64,000 bases of DNA from Nautilus pompilius (taxonomy: Eukaryota; Mollusca; Cephalopoda; Nautilida; Nautilidae). The DNA lies in the NCBI GenBank assembly GCA_018389105.1, contig JACATO010000120.1:988001-1052000 (forward strand), given 5' to 3'. The translations under genes were made by a program, and so were the position numbers. Below the pieces are notes generated by a model. It searched no databases. It saw only the letters and a list, made by a program, of their open reading frames with translations, and had not been told where the DNA came from. Positions 1 through 12,420 of this stretch are shown here, piece after piece. The first letter of the stretch is position 1, and each line of letters opens with the position of its first letter.

Positions 1-790
1 ACTTTGGTATTTGCTTTGTTTAGAGGTCCATGGAGATGGATCCATGCATTGCTTGGATTGGTAGAAACCTTGCTGTTGGCTGACTTCCACATTACCAGCT
101 GAATTCCTTATTTGTCTTGGTATAGGTGTTATGGAGGAGAAGCTAGAGGACATTCTGAGGAAGTTCCTCCCATCAAATCCAGCGCTTCTGCTTCTAATGG
201 AGACCCTACCAATATTCCAAATAATTCTGCATTGCAAACAGTTGCCACTATGTCTACTGTTGACTTCATTGAGGCCATAATATCCACCTCAGACTTTCTA
301 TCACCAATCAAGGTCACATCTTCAGTACACCATGTAAAGTGGACAAGGAAGAAAGCCAACAGAATGATAGTTTGCAGTACCCAATCTCTTAGAGCTTTAG
401 AAATAGGTGACAATGTTGCTATGTCAATTTTTCAATTTGACTGCAGAAAAGGTGATACACCAAATGCTATTGAGGGGTGCTAGCAGTTGAACAGTCTGAT
501 AACATGATTGGCAAAAAGGATGGAGTCTTTAAAGAAAAAGTAGTTTGGAATCAGTTGGAATTTATTGAGTTTAGTGGTCTGAAAGCTGTTCCACCAGAGC
601 AACTTGACATCCAGGAGACAGTACTTTCTGTGTGTGTGTGTGGTGAACAATGGGTTCCTGTAAGAGTACCCACCTTACCAAGCAGTGCTCCTATCTGAAT
701 GCTGATTTAACATCTAACAGTACATGTCATAGTCACAAGAGGTGCAAATGTAGACAGTGGTTAATTGGAAAACAATATTGTTGATGTATA
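1..790 (+). mobile_element. Fossil: C-terminal part of a KRBA2/SCAND3-like integrase ORF
   Basis: Translated pieces follow, in order, the region behind the integrase core of KRBA2/SCAND3-like proteins. First comes a block resembling 'FG.NPAVGL' (about 45-90), then a linker, then a small beta-rich block seen as 'IGDNVAMSIFQFDCRKGD' (about 394-460) and 'GKKDGVFKEK' (about 510-540). Last is a short Cys/His-rich tail 'CHSHKRCKC' (about 728-755) like the zinc-binding end of that family. Integrases of this kind are related to Ty3/gypsy integrase and, in my recollection, to Ginger-type DNA transposons; the exact class is inference. The start lies outside the window, so the catalytic core cannot be seen. 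The copy is old and broken, with at least three breaks. It is not an active gene. The order of conserved blocks makes the family call fairly safe. Confidence 0.7.
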
Positions 791-3692
791 TAGCATACAG
801 TTTCAAAGAATAACTCTGTGTTTATGGTTCATTTCTCCTATTTCATTTTATATAACTTAAAATTTTTTTAAAGCTAGAATTAGGCCAGAATTTATCTATT
901 CTATTTGATTTAAAATTAAAGATAAAAATGATAACTATGTTATTTATATTTCATGAAATGTGAAGCTGGCTTGTCCAATTCATGAAATAAATATTAGTAA
1001 AATGTGTGCTTAGCACCTAAAGTAGTATGTGATGTCAGTAAAAATTTTCTGCATGTCACCTACCTATTTCATGAAATGTGCTATTTTACAGATTTGGTGT
1101 AACATATATACATAGTCGTCATCAACTCTTTTTTTTTGTTGAAAAAGTATTAAGCGAAGTGTATGTAGGTTTGGTTTTAACACAAAATTATTAATAAATA
1201 TCCAAATAAAAATTTACCACAGGACATTTCTTTTATTTTGACTACTTCTAATTACTTAGACACAAAGGTTTAATAATGAAATTTCTGACTTAATATTCAA
1301 ATGCAGTAGTATACTTATATATTAATCTTAGTTTTTAAAATTTTTTTTTTACACTTATTAGAATACAGATATTCCTTTTTTTGGTGCCTGATGTCATGTA
1401 ATATCAGAAATCATATGACTACTGGAAAAATGATAGACAGAGTATGTGTGGACAGATATGACACAACATCAGATTGGCATTTACATGGCTAGAAATGCTT
1501 AATGACCACCCAAAATAGAAGAGTGCATAAAAATTTAATAGAATAAGAAATAATATATTTTTTAAATGCAAAAGAAAAATGTATAAAATTTAATGTGAAT
1601 AAAAGTGACTTTATAATTATAAAATGAATAACTTTTACATAATATTTAATATACAAAAAGAAAAGCAGTGCAAATATTTGTCTTGTAAAAGCAACCATAT
1701 CTAAAACATTAGGAGAAAAATAGTTTTTGAAGTAAACCTAAATACATTTATTTTAAAAAAGTCTTTATTTTCAGTCTTGATTGATATTTACCCTATGACA
1801 ATAGCCATTTTATGCATATTTTCAAAATGAAACAATAAATCATGCTCCTCTCATTGTCTCTCAACTTTTTATGCCTTGGTTAGAGCTGAAATAAGCTACT
1901 TTATTGTTTTCCAAAAAAAATCTCATTTATTGTATAGCATTTGAAAATTTTAGAAGCAATAAAACAAAACCTTTTTTTGTTAAATCTGGAAGAGTTTACC
2001 AGAATATTATTTTAATAAGATGATTCATTAATCTATCACTAATGAAGGTCTATGAAACTTCCATTCCATGAAAATCAAATTAATAACCTTTTATTTCCCA
2101 TGTTAATTTTTTATCAAATTTGAATATTGATCTAACATTAATCTAGAACTACTTGCACTCATTCACATAGATAAATTATTTTTAAAATAGACATTGTCTA
2201 TTTCACTTTTATTTTTATTATTATAATAATAATAATAATAATTTTAAGCTCTCATTTTGTTGCTTTTAAAGTTTTAAGAATTTGTTTATTTTTAATTATA
2301 TTTTTCTAAGGATTATAATGTTTTTCTCTTAAAACATATATAGGTATATATATATTTTTTAAGTGATGTATTTAAGTTATTTGTAACTAATGTTTGTTTA
2401 TCATGACTGTCTCAACAGATATTTTTGAAAGAGTAACTTTTATAGAAGATTGGATCACTTCTAACAAGCAAGTTCTACTTGCAACCAGATTTGATAGATC
2501 AGCAACATACAGATACCTACAAATTAATGTGACAGTCAGAGAGACAAAAAAAAAAGTTTTCACTCAAATAATGTGCCAGGGAATTTAATTTTTGGGGTTT
2601 TAACAAACCTTACCTTTTTTTTTTTTAAGAAAATGTTTCAAATTTTGTGACCAGTCAGTATATATGTACAATGCTACATTATTTACTTTGGTTAAGATAC
2701 GTTTTTGAAAAAATGTATAATTAATGTTACCAAGCTCATATTATAATTTCATAATTATATTTGCTTATTCATATAAATAATATGTTAAAAATTAAATAAG
2801 CTTGTTATTTTTTTAAAATATGGGATGCAGATATGAAAGAAACCATAGTGTTAAGTAGGAAATAGTACCTGCTATTAGTATAATACATGTATGTGCATGT
2901 GAGAGAGAGAATACATAAAAGCAGGTTTTATATATTATACTATCTCTGAAATTAACAGTTTAGAGTAGGCAAAGGTAGGACAGAGTTTAATCTCTTACTG
3001 GTTGAAAAAGTTTTAATTGTGTTTCTCCAGTCAGTCAACTTCAATTTTGATGAGATGTTTATTGAGTTTCAATGTCAAAGCTCCTAGGTCAAATATGTTT
3101 GACCCCAGTCCTTTCTGCTCCTTGTTATAGCCAAGGCCCTTCTCTCAAAACTCAAGGGCCAATAAAAGGTCAGAGCTTGAAAGAAACTGTGGGAGTTTGT
3201 GAGCACTTCCAGCTTAGGAGACAAAAAAAAGAAAAATGGCTGGTAAATTGAAGAAGTGGTACTTCTGTTAAAAGAATCTCATTTTTATGGTTTAGAGTAT
3301 TATTTAGATATTCTTTTTATTCCGGAATTTAATATTAGTTGAAAATTTAAGTACACATACACTTTTTTTTCAAGGGACTATGACTGTTTAACTCTTGCTT
3401 TGTTATTTTAACAAAATAACACAAAAGTGCATACCTTAATCATAGCCAGCCAGCACTGAAGATGTTGCTGTTTAAGTGATTAAGAAAAATAAACTGAATC
3501 TAGTCTTTAGAATTTTTTTTACAGATTTTGCAAATTTTGCTGCTATAAATTTGTTTTTTGCAACAATAAAGAATTATTTTTAAGAATTCTACTCCTGAAT
3601 ATAGTGAAGATTAATCACCATTAAGTCATAGCTGGCACCAGTCCAAAATTGTTACTCTTACACATCTAGTTAAGGATGTTGCTATGTTGCTA

Positions 3693-3727
<35 letters not shown>

Positions 3728-4740
3728 CTAAATTTAATTATTTACATTGTTTAGCAAAATGTCAAATTTTTTTTTGTCCAGAATAGTGAGAATTTTGTGC
3801 ACATCTAATGATGAGTAAAAATTCTTAGATTTACAGAGAAAATAATGTTTTAAGTTATTTGTCATTTTTTTTTTTATCTTAAAAGGGCTGTAGTTTTAAA
3901 ATATATGCTGGATGTTTATAACTTGTTGAATTTGTCAGTTAAAACTAGTAAATGTGATAAATTAGTTAATAAAGCTCAGAATATGAATGTTAATTTCAAA
4001 TTAAATAAATCTCTTTAGTTCAGTTGGGCACTGAGTGTGCTTAGTCACTGACTATTAATTATACTTTTTTTAGTGTTAAAAACATTTTTCTTTAAGGAAA
4101 TTTAAAAAGAATTCTTATCTGTATTTTTTAGATATCAGTTCATATCTGTAACCCAGATAGTTTATTTTCTACTGGATTTATGCTTTACTCAGGAAAAAAA
4201 AACTTTCACGAAAAAAATAGATTTTAGATTATTATAAAACTGTCACATGTATGTGGCAGATATGTATATATAAAACTATAGAAAGGTTGGTACATAGTAT
4301 TTTAAAAAATGGTATTTATTGCCTTAAAAAACAAAAATGAAATCATATTTTTAGAATCAGAGTAAAGAAGTACATTCTTATCGTTTTCTTAATATTTACT
4401 GAAGGCAAAAGAGAAAAGAAAGCAATGCTCAATCTGCTAAAACTAAACAAAATTTGAAAAAAAATTTCCATGCATACAGGACCAAATTTTAAATAAAAAT
4501 TAACAAAATAATGTTACTATTATAATTTAAGATACTCTTATCAAAACAATATAGGAATATTGTTATATAATTTGCATGGATTTACTGGGAATAAAATGTC
4601 TGCACACAATTCACAATTGACCATAAAATTTGACATAAAAAGTTAATTTTCTGCAATATCTGAACATTGTTTAATGCACTTAGTGATGTCATAATAATCA
4701 CTACCTATACATCCTAAATTCAAATAGTCTTTAGTGACAT
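791..4740. other. AT-rich sequence without a recognisable gene
   Basis: Almost 4 kb of T- and A-run-rich DNA. It holds a short (TAA)n stretch at about 2216-2242, a (GA)n tract at 3696-3723 and many homopolymer runs. The open frames here (for example minus 1489-1698 and plus 2394-2588) have the Phe/Ile/Lys/Tyr-rich composition of translated AT-rich noise. I see no domain, terminal repeat or RNA gene. Confidence 0.6.
3696..3723. repeat. (GA)n microsatellite
   Basis: An uninterrupted GA dinucleotide tract of about 14 units, preceded by a duplicated 'gttgctat' octamer. Confidence 0.95.
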
Positions 4741-4744
4741 ATAT

Positions 4745-5345
4745 GGCCACCTCTGGCTTGCACTATAACGTGGCTTCTACATTCCATGCTGTTCACCAGG
4801 TATCTGCTGCAGTCTTATGGCAATATGTCCTACTATTCTGTCAGTGCTAGATGCAGTTCCAGAAAGATACTAGGAGTAAGTGATCATTGTTGGAAGCTTC
4901 TATACAGCTCATCCCAGACAGGTTCTATGGGATTTAGGTCAGGGGAACTAGTATGCCATGGAAGATGTTGGATATTTTCCTCTTTAAGGTGGTTTACATC
5001 TATTCTTGCATACAAGCAGTATAACACACAGTTTATTGGTCACATCTAGGTAGCACTGACCTGTACTAGTTTGATCAGAGAGAATCAGTTCTCTTTTGTG
5101 GTAGACTAAAACACTACAATCTCCAAAATGGTCTCTTTTTAACATTCTACTCAGTATTACATTGGTATGATTTCTACCAAAACAAATAATGACTATCAGC
5201 AAAGTGAAGATTAAAATTACTTACACCTTGGCTTCCATCTACCAAAGTCTAGCATAAATGATTCCTAGTTCAAATCTCTGAGACAGGCAGCATCTTAAAC
5301 CTCTACCACCAAATATGGTTAACAGGGGTTGGATTGATTAGTAGA
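4745..5345 (-). mobile_element. Tc1-like transposase fragment, C-terminal half
   Basis: Read on the minus strand, the sequence gives a clear Tc1-superfamily catalytic C-terminus. The block 'HLKEENIQHLPWHTSSPDLN' is followed by PIEPVWDEL, with the third-acidic-residue motif SPDLNPIE at about 4922-4942. Then come a helical tail with 'FLELHLALTE' and the usual end motif resembling 'LVNSM...VIVQARGGH' near 4750-4790. The upstream part (5050-5345) is less clear but holds pieces like 'HLCxTLVDGSQGV' and 'GQCYLDV' that fit the middle of the catalytic domain. Several in-frame stops (for example just after 'YRSFQQ') and shifted frames make this a dead fragment. Neither inverted terminal repeat nor the N-terminal HTH was found. 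A second Tc1-like remnant of another lineage lies about 80 bp away on the opposite strand. Confidence 0.75.
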
Positions 5346-5424
5346 CTGGTGACTAGAAAGTTTTTGCTTAAATGTGATAATAAGAAAAAGAGACTTTACA
5401 GATCTAAACAATATTAGAACTGTA

Positions 5425-5915
5425 CACTTTAGTGCAATATTATAGTTGGATGAAAGCAGGTATGAAACATTTTGTTCTGTTAGAAGAAAAGCTGGAGAAA
5501 AGTATAAGGAAAGTAGGATTTTTTTCTACAATTAAGCATATTGAAATGTGAAAGTTTGGGTTGTTTTGCTGATTATTTAGCTGGCTTCAATAAAAATCAA
5601 TGGGTTTCTTATTAAAGAAATATGTAACAATGCTCTAGCCATGCAGTTACACCAGAGTATTATTTTAAAAGTGATGGGTTTATTATACTACAAGAAGATA
5701 ATGATCAAAAGTACATTGTGTGAAATGAACTCAAAGAGTCAAGGAAAAGGATCCAACTGATGTTAGTCAACTATGGAACTACATGCAAGATGAATGAAGA
5801 TTACCTACAAGGTGATAGTTTGAAAAGTTACTGAGCAGGATGCTCAAAATATGTGCAGCAGTTATTCACATGAAATGTGGCTATTATTGTGAAAAAAGCT
5901 TGAAGTGATAACATC
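5425..5915 (+). mobile_element. Tc1-like transposase fragment, catalytic domain
   Basis: Plus-strand pieces follow a Tc1-like transposase of a different subfamily from the neighbouring minus-strand copy. 'FCSVRRKAGEKYKESR' (about 5472-5518) fits the segment after the first catalytic Asp. A stretch ending 'KVWGCFADYLAG' has a frame change. 'FIILQEDNDQKYIV' (about 5678-5720) matches the second catalytic Asp block QQDNDPKHT. The end, about 5760-5905, reads through alternating frames as 'DVSQLWNYMQDE' and 'RMLKICAAVIHMKCGYY', the usual C-terminal end of this subfamily. The SPDLNPIE block appears deleted or unrecognisable between about 5730 and 5755. No terminal inverted repeats are visible. It is non-functional, with several frameshifts and stops. 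Confidence 0.75.
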
Positions 5916-8900
5916 ATAATTAATGCTTTATACAAGATATTCTGATAATATTGTTCATCTGATTTTCATGTTTTTTTTTTAATAATGCAGTTTCATGAAA
6001 AATAACATCTTTAAAAAGGCAGATGGAAGTTTGCTCTCTTTTTTGTAATGGTGGGTTCAAAATTTTGAACATCATTGCATATATTTTATATTTGTTTGGA
6101 AAGTTAGATGAATGTTGATGATTGATTCATTTTATTTCAAATGGTGGTTTCTACAGACATTCACAAACAGTTTTGAAGATTAAGTAGTTTTAACATACAA
6201 GCTTACTTTTTTATATTTGTTTTTCAAATTAAATAAAAAAATATTTAAACATGTCAAGTACTCTCAAAGGCAGAGTTAATTTTTAAAAATTGCTACTGTA
6301 TACATTTGGAAAAAACATATTGAAACAACTTTAAATAAATGCAGAAATTTTACATTTATTGTTTTGTGGTGGCTTGTCATTCATAATTCTGTTTATTTTC
6401 TCTTAGATGGTAAAATTTTACAATTTTGCTTTCAACCAAGTTGACAACATTTTAATTTTTTGCATGTTGAAAATTTATTAATTATAATAAAATATCTGTT
6501 TTACATTATAACCTCTAGCAAGATATTCAAGTGCTATTGCTGTTCACAAAAATATTTTTTTTTAAGTACTGAAATCTCATCTTGTCATTTTCCATTGCCA
6601 GTTTATATAAAGTTTTGCATTTTTTCAATATTGTGATTTTATTTTCAAATTTATCTGATTTTTTAAAAGTCATTAACTTAAAATTATTGTAATTTTAAGT
6701 TTAAACATTTTAAAAATAAAGTTTAATAGTTATATTTGCTAAATATAATAAGCTGCAGTCCATGTGAGCATGAAAATAATGGCCAAACAGAATTTTGAAC
6801 TTGAAACTATGTTGACCAGTAACTTTACATGCACAAGTTTAGCTTATCTGTTAGTATAGATGCTAAAAGGATGGAAACTAAATTGAAATGTTATATTTTT
6901 TAAAAGACCATTCTCTGCATTAGTAAATTATTAAGCTTTTAAAAAGCAATGATAAGATGAAAATCAACATCTGAAATCTTATGGAAGAGAAAAGACTGTA
7001 ACAATATACCCTATACCAGACAATGGAAATTAAGAAGTTTAAACTTTAATTTATTATCATTACTGAAGTCCATTTCTGAAGTAAACTATGGTGGCCATTA
7101 ATTATCAGTAAAGAATAGGAATTTTATGTAAATTGTATGGCATGTATATCATCTGACTGTGGCCCAGAGTATTACTTCCATTTCACTTATGAATATATCA
7201 TAAATATTTTTAAAACTTTGTTGACTTGATTTTTCAAAATTTTCACAGACCGACACATCATTTAGAAGCAGAGCTAAGAGCTGCTACTACTAATGCAAGA
7301 TTTTGATGCCTACTCAAAATGTTAATGTCAAGCAATAACTCTCATTAAGTAGATATTTTAAGGAATGTGGTTTGACTGACTCTGTTTATTAATTACTCAT
7401 GCAATATTTTTTCTCTTAAAAACAATTATTAATAAAGTATTAATATTTAATATTTAATTTACTTTGTACTATTATGCATTGAGGGTGTATATGGTAACTG
7501 TATGGCATTAATGTTTTGTGTTTAATTGTATTTTTTATATTTATATTTTTGATCTGCATTGTGCAGTAAGGAACGGAATTAACAGTAATTATAGGGAAAA
7601 TTATCTACTGTCTGCATATATTTTGCAACTGAGGGTTAAAGTCAGACTATTCATTAGAAATGTGTGGCTTGCTATAAATATTAGGTTAAATTAGTTTGCT
7701 GAATATGGAGCCTGTGATAAAAGTTTGGTTTCATTTTTTTGTTCTAGGACAAGAAAAAAAACAATAATCTGGAATCAAGATTGTTATATGTACTAAAAAA
7801 GAAAATTTAACATTATCAAAAATTTTCTGATGGGGGCCAGCCAGAGAATGATTATGTTGAGAAATAGAATTTGCTAAGGAAATCATGGGGGAAGAAACGA
7901 GCATGTATAGGTAATCTGATTCTATTTGCAAAATTTATGGAAAAAAATCTACTTTGGATATCTCTAACAGACAGGAAGAAGGTGCAAGGTTCAAATCTTT
8001 TCCTTTAGCAGATAAGTTGAAATTCTTTGTTGAAACCTAAGAAATTTAATCTAATTGACAGAATCTATTAGGATAGGTATTCTGTAATGAAATAGCATCT
8101 TAATATTCTTTGGTAAAGAAATATAGTGGAACTGATAAAATAAGAAGGATCTTTGAAAGAAACAACAGTGAAGTTAATAAAACTATGGAAACAAGTTAGT
8201 ATGTACAAATGAATAAGTTTATAGTATCCCCCAAAATAAATAAATAGAGGAAGAATGGGTTGGTGATACACATGAAAAAGAAATCAACTGCAAAAGTCTA
8301 TCTCTATGATGAGTGCTTAACAGATAAATTATTTGTAGTTAAGACAAATAAGGGAGCAATAGCAGTAGATGCACTTTATCTACAATGAAAAGATCATGCC
8401 TATGAATTTTCATTATTCTTGATAAGTATTTAGTGAACATTTTCAAAGGTGGTTAACAATAGTTTTAGTGACAATAGTAGAAGGGACTTAGCTATAACAC
8501 CCTATATTTATGCTGCTACAGATGTTGATAACAAAATCAATTAGATTATTGAGCCTGAAAAACCTGCATTTGTTCTGTCAGGTTAAAACCTACCATTGAT
8601 AATCCAAGATTCACTATTGTTTAAAAATTCCCTGGTGAAATCCACAGCAGGAAGCATTTTGCAGAGTTTACTCAACCTAATTGTACCTGAAAGAAAGTGA
8701 ACTGGTTGGTGAAAGGCACAAATAAATACTCTTAATCAGGATCCCACACTATTCATTAAAAATTCTCACTAGTGTTTTATGAGGGTCTCAATATCAAATA
8801 TTATCATACATGTAGCACTTATTTTTAAATGTCACAAATTGGTTGAAAATATTCTGATTCAAAACCATGAAAAGTTATGGTCATATTGGAAGTTACATTT

Positions 8901-9635
8901 TGGGAAGAAGTTCCATAACCAAGATACTACATATATGGATACTTGGAATACAGAAAATAATGCTTTTTAGATAAACTATTTAATGTTCTTAGCTACTTTC
9001 TGAAGGTATATTGCTAAGATCTTTCAGGGCTAGATGTAAATAAAATATTGTATATTTATAGGGTTGGTAATTTTATATTTTAAGCAACCAACATTTTTAA
9101 AAATTGGGCCTCAAATTTTTTTTTTTAAATTCATTTGTGTTTTGGTTTTATCTATCTATAGCTGTAATCTAACATAATGGGATTATGATGGTGGGTCAAT
9201 CAATTGCATAATACTGAGTTCACCCAAACCTTTCACTGTTCTTTGGTACTATTGCAAGATGGATTTAAATGATTGTGACAAAGGCAGGCATGAAAAATGA
9301 CCAGTTTATGGGAGACTGAAGCCACCACCCTAAAAGTTAGAGAATTAACAGTCAAAACAGACAAAGCTTTAAATGAAAACTTGAATATTTTGCTAGAGAT
9401 AATTACATAAAATGGAAGATTTGATCAGCACACTGTGTGTGTGTGAAATAAAACTATGGTTTTGTGAGTAATAGGAGATGAAAATATGAATATGTTCTTT
9501 TCGTTCACTATGATTTTCATATCTTTTTGTGTTTCATGGTATAACTGAATTGGTTTTCAATATTTCAGGGACTTATTAAAGTCTATTTTTAGATAAACGA
9601 TAAAACTAATAAAGTAAATATATTTTAACCCATGT
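5916..9635. other. AT-rich sequence, no gene identified
   Basis: About 3.7 kb with no recognisable domain. A slightly less AT-biased part at 8360-8960 carries the plus frame 8779-8970, whose translation matches nothing I know. A patch at 9170-9480 ('ggcaggcatgaaaaatgacc' at about 9282) also has higher complexity and could be very old transposon DNA, but I cannot name a family. Confidence 0.5.
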
Positions 9636-9643
9636 GTTGTAGG
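9636..9643. repeat. Left 8-bp target site duplication of the hAT element
   Basis: GTTGTAGG directly precedes the left terminal repeat. The right copy is ATTGTAGG at 12413-12420, seven of eight bases the same. Eight bases is the duplication length typical of hAT elements. Confidence 0.75.
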
Positions 9644-12412
9644 TAGGGTTGCCATTCATCCAGGTTTTATTTCAAATGTTTGAAGTTTGGTTGAAACAGT
9701 GAAATGTCTGGTTTTCTGAATTATTTTTTAAAAAATAGCTTATCTATATTTTCCACTGTCTTAGCTTGTTATTTATACAATGTTCTCTAAGTATGTTTTT
9801 AAGTAAATGAAACAATGCCTTGACACTGACTAAAATTACAAGAATGAGACTTTGATGAAATTGAGTGCACAATGCAACCATTAATGATTGATAGTATTCA
9901 TGTTAGTGTACTAATAACTGAAAAATATCTGCGTTTTCTACATTTTTAAAAAAAGTTTAATCTTCTAATGTCAAGGTAAATTGATATTTATTTAGATTTT
10001 TTAATACAAGTGATCATCAGTTATGAAATAAGTTAAATGTAGCAAAGAGACTTGTATGAACTGACAGTAAGCATGATAAGAGCCGCCTAATTAATAATTT
10101 ACTATTTTTATATATCATGCTCTGTAAGTGCACAAAGGCATGAAATGTGTGCACACATTCTTGTTTCTAAAAATTCCATATATTACATTCTGCTCCCTTT
10201 TATTTGATTTTCATCATTAGTTTAACAGCACTGCCAGTAACTTTTATGTCTAAATAAAAATGTTGGTAGCCCACAGCACACACTAACCAGTTTGCATCAT
10301 CCAAGGTCAAGATGACATCAAAGTTAATACAGGCATTGGGGCTCTTACCTCCCTGTTGCAATGTAACTGATAGCATGAAAATATGCAGGTTTATCTCATA
10401 CAATTACTATATACTAGTTTACTACTAGATAAGATTAATAAATTTACTGAATGAAAAGCAATTAATTATAAATGTGATCTGTTAAAATTATGAAAAAGGT
10501 ACCAGATCAGCATTTAATATTTATATTATTCTCTTTAATAATTACATTTAAATATATTTTCATTTTATTTCTCATGATATCAGAATTTGAAGCACCAGCA
10601 GCATAAAAATCTCAAAGATTGTATTTTTTAATGAAGAGTGGCTAAAAGACAGCACCTTTGTCAGTGGTTAATGAAAATCAATAAAGAAACTGCATTTTAC
10701 CAAATTTGCAACTCTTCACTTACCATTAAGCATGATGGTATAAAAACAATTGTTGCACATGGTAAATCTGAAAAGCTTACAAATGCATTTCAAATAAAAC
10801 ATGATTGCAGAATTTTAACAAATGTTTTGTTCATTAAAAACCATAAAAGAAAATAATATCACAGTAGCAGAAGTTTCCATGGTTTATCATAGAATGATAC
10901 ATCACCACATTTATCTATGAATTGTGGCAACAAGTTACATGCATCTATTTTTGAAGATTCCACGATAACCAAAATAATTCACTGTAGAATAACAAAAACT
11001 GAATCAGTTGTTGTAAATGTTTTGTATCCTCAATCTATCAAACTTAATAAAAAGGGTTCCCTTTTCTGTTTCTACTGATGCATCAAACAAATGCAATAAG
11101 CAGAAGAATACAGTTCTAGATTTTATGAGAGTCCTGATGAGACATCCAACAGTATTTCAAACTAATCATATCAGATATTAGAGAAAATGGGTGAATTTAA
11201 TAGAAGTAGTTATGTGTGGGGCCAATAATGCTTCTGTAAATAATAGAAAACAATTGTGTTTGCAAAGTTAAATCAAGAATGTTTGAAACAAATAATTCCT
11301 GCTGATTGTAACTGTCATGTTGTTATTCATAGCACTGCTAAGTTTGGTTACAAATATTTATCAATAGATGTTGAATTATTAATTATAAAAGTTTTAAGCC
11401 AAAAAGGTTAAAAAAATTGAAAAGTTTATTTGATTTTGTTGAAATGGTGGCTATCTCTTTTTCTTGTACTTTGTTTTTGTTGGTCAGCTGTTAAAATATT
11501 TTTATATCAAGGTAAGAAGAATTGTCTAAAACTCATTTGAGATTTCATAAAAGATCAAGAAAATGAATTACTTTTAGATAATCTTTTTTTTAAGCAAATG
11601 TTTTATCAATTTTGTGCATGGGTAGTTAATTCAATCCATAGATTTTTGGTATTATGTCAAATTTAAGGGAAAAAATTACAAAATCTTATTTCAGATTCTT
11701 TTTATGACTTTATAGTAAATCATTGCTTAGGAAAACTTTCATATGATGAACAGGTAAGTTTTAAAAGAGAGTCAACCATGGTTTTTCAAAACAAGCATCG
11801 CTTACCTTGAAAAGTGGTTTTACTTCATTAAAGTGTTAAGTTTATAAACAGAAAGCATACATTTTGAAGATATCTTAAAAACAGTGTATGCTCTTGTGGT
11901 GAAAGTTGATGGTGACGACCTTTATGATGAGTTTTCATTCTTCATAAGAATTGACTGAACTTTGATCCAAATAATATACCTACCTTCTGTTAACAAACAA
12001 TGGGTAAATTTTTTTCTGCTTTTCAGTGTCATAGTCTCTTAAAATTAGTGAAAATTTCTTTAGCATTGTCCCTGAATAATGCCTTAGCTGAAAGAATTTT
12101 TAGTTTAATGAATAATCTCTGAAAAAATGAAATGAGATAGATTGAACACTGATATGGTTAATGAAACAAAAATTATGTCATGTAAAGATTTTTATACATA
12201 TGCTGTAGAGAAAAAAATGACTACTGAAAGCAGCAAAATCAAAAGAAGAATACTCTTTTAAAAGTATCCAGTAGTAACTTTTAGTTTGTTTGAATTTCAT
12301 AAACTTCTATTTTTCCACCTGTAAAAATAAACTTTAAATAAAATAAAATTTTAAACTAACTTGGCATTTACATCAGTGTTTTGGTTTGGCAACAGAAAAG
12401 GGTGCAACCCTA
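9644..12412 (+). mobile_element. hAT DNA transposon, both ends present, 2.77 kb
   Basis: The left end TAGGGTTGCC (9644-9653) is mirrored at the right end by GCAACCCTA (12404-12412). The TAGGGTTGC-type terminus is common in hAT elements. Flanking octamers GTTGTAGG and ATTGTAGG form an 8-bp target duplication with one mismatch, as hAT insertions make. Inside, on the plus strand between about 10620 and 12265, lies a decayed transposase with a BED-like finger and the C-terminal dimerisation segment. Ends, duplication size and coding content agree with each other, which makes this the best supported element of the window. The coding part carries many stops and shifts, so the copy is inactive. The one-base mismatch in the duplication and the strong coding decay suggest considerable age. 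Confidence 0.88.
10620..12265 (+). pseudogene. Decayed hAT transposase
   Basis: The first frame (10638-10856) resembles a BED-like zinc finger: 'CQWLMKINKETAFYQICNSS' is followed by a HDG...AHGKSEKL block like the HGG..D...H..S..H half of such fingers. At about 11080-11240 'TDASNKCNKQKNTVLDFMRV' and 'GANNASVNNRKQ' match the RNase H-like core, where hAT transposases have a catalytic Asp followed later by the D-NA-SV block. Near 11395-11460 'KKVKKIEKFI' recalls the insert between core parts. At 12075-12125 'LNNALAERIFSLMNN' is the hAT C-terminal dimerisation motif (usually S-NA-ER-FS-MN). Many stops and frame changes lie between these blocks, and the whole is 1.65 kb, near the usual length for a 550-residue transposase. 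Related proteins are often labelled general transcription factor II-I repeat-like or DUF4371-like in invertebrates. Confidence 0.8.
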
Positions 12413-12420
12413 ATTGTAGG
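12413..12420. repeat. Right 8-bp target site duplication of the hAT element
   Basis: ATTGTAGG directly follows the right terminal repeat GCAACCCTA and matches the left GTTGTAGG in seven of eight positions. Confidence 0.75.

Noticed and set aside
1489-1698. 69-codon minus-strand frame
   Set aside because: Phe/Ile/Lys/Tyr-rich translation typical of AT-rich noise, with no motif and no promoter or splice context.
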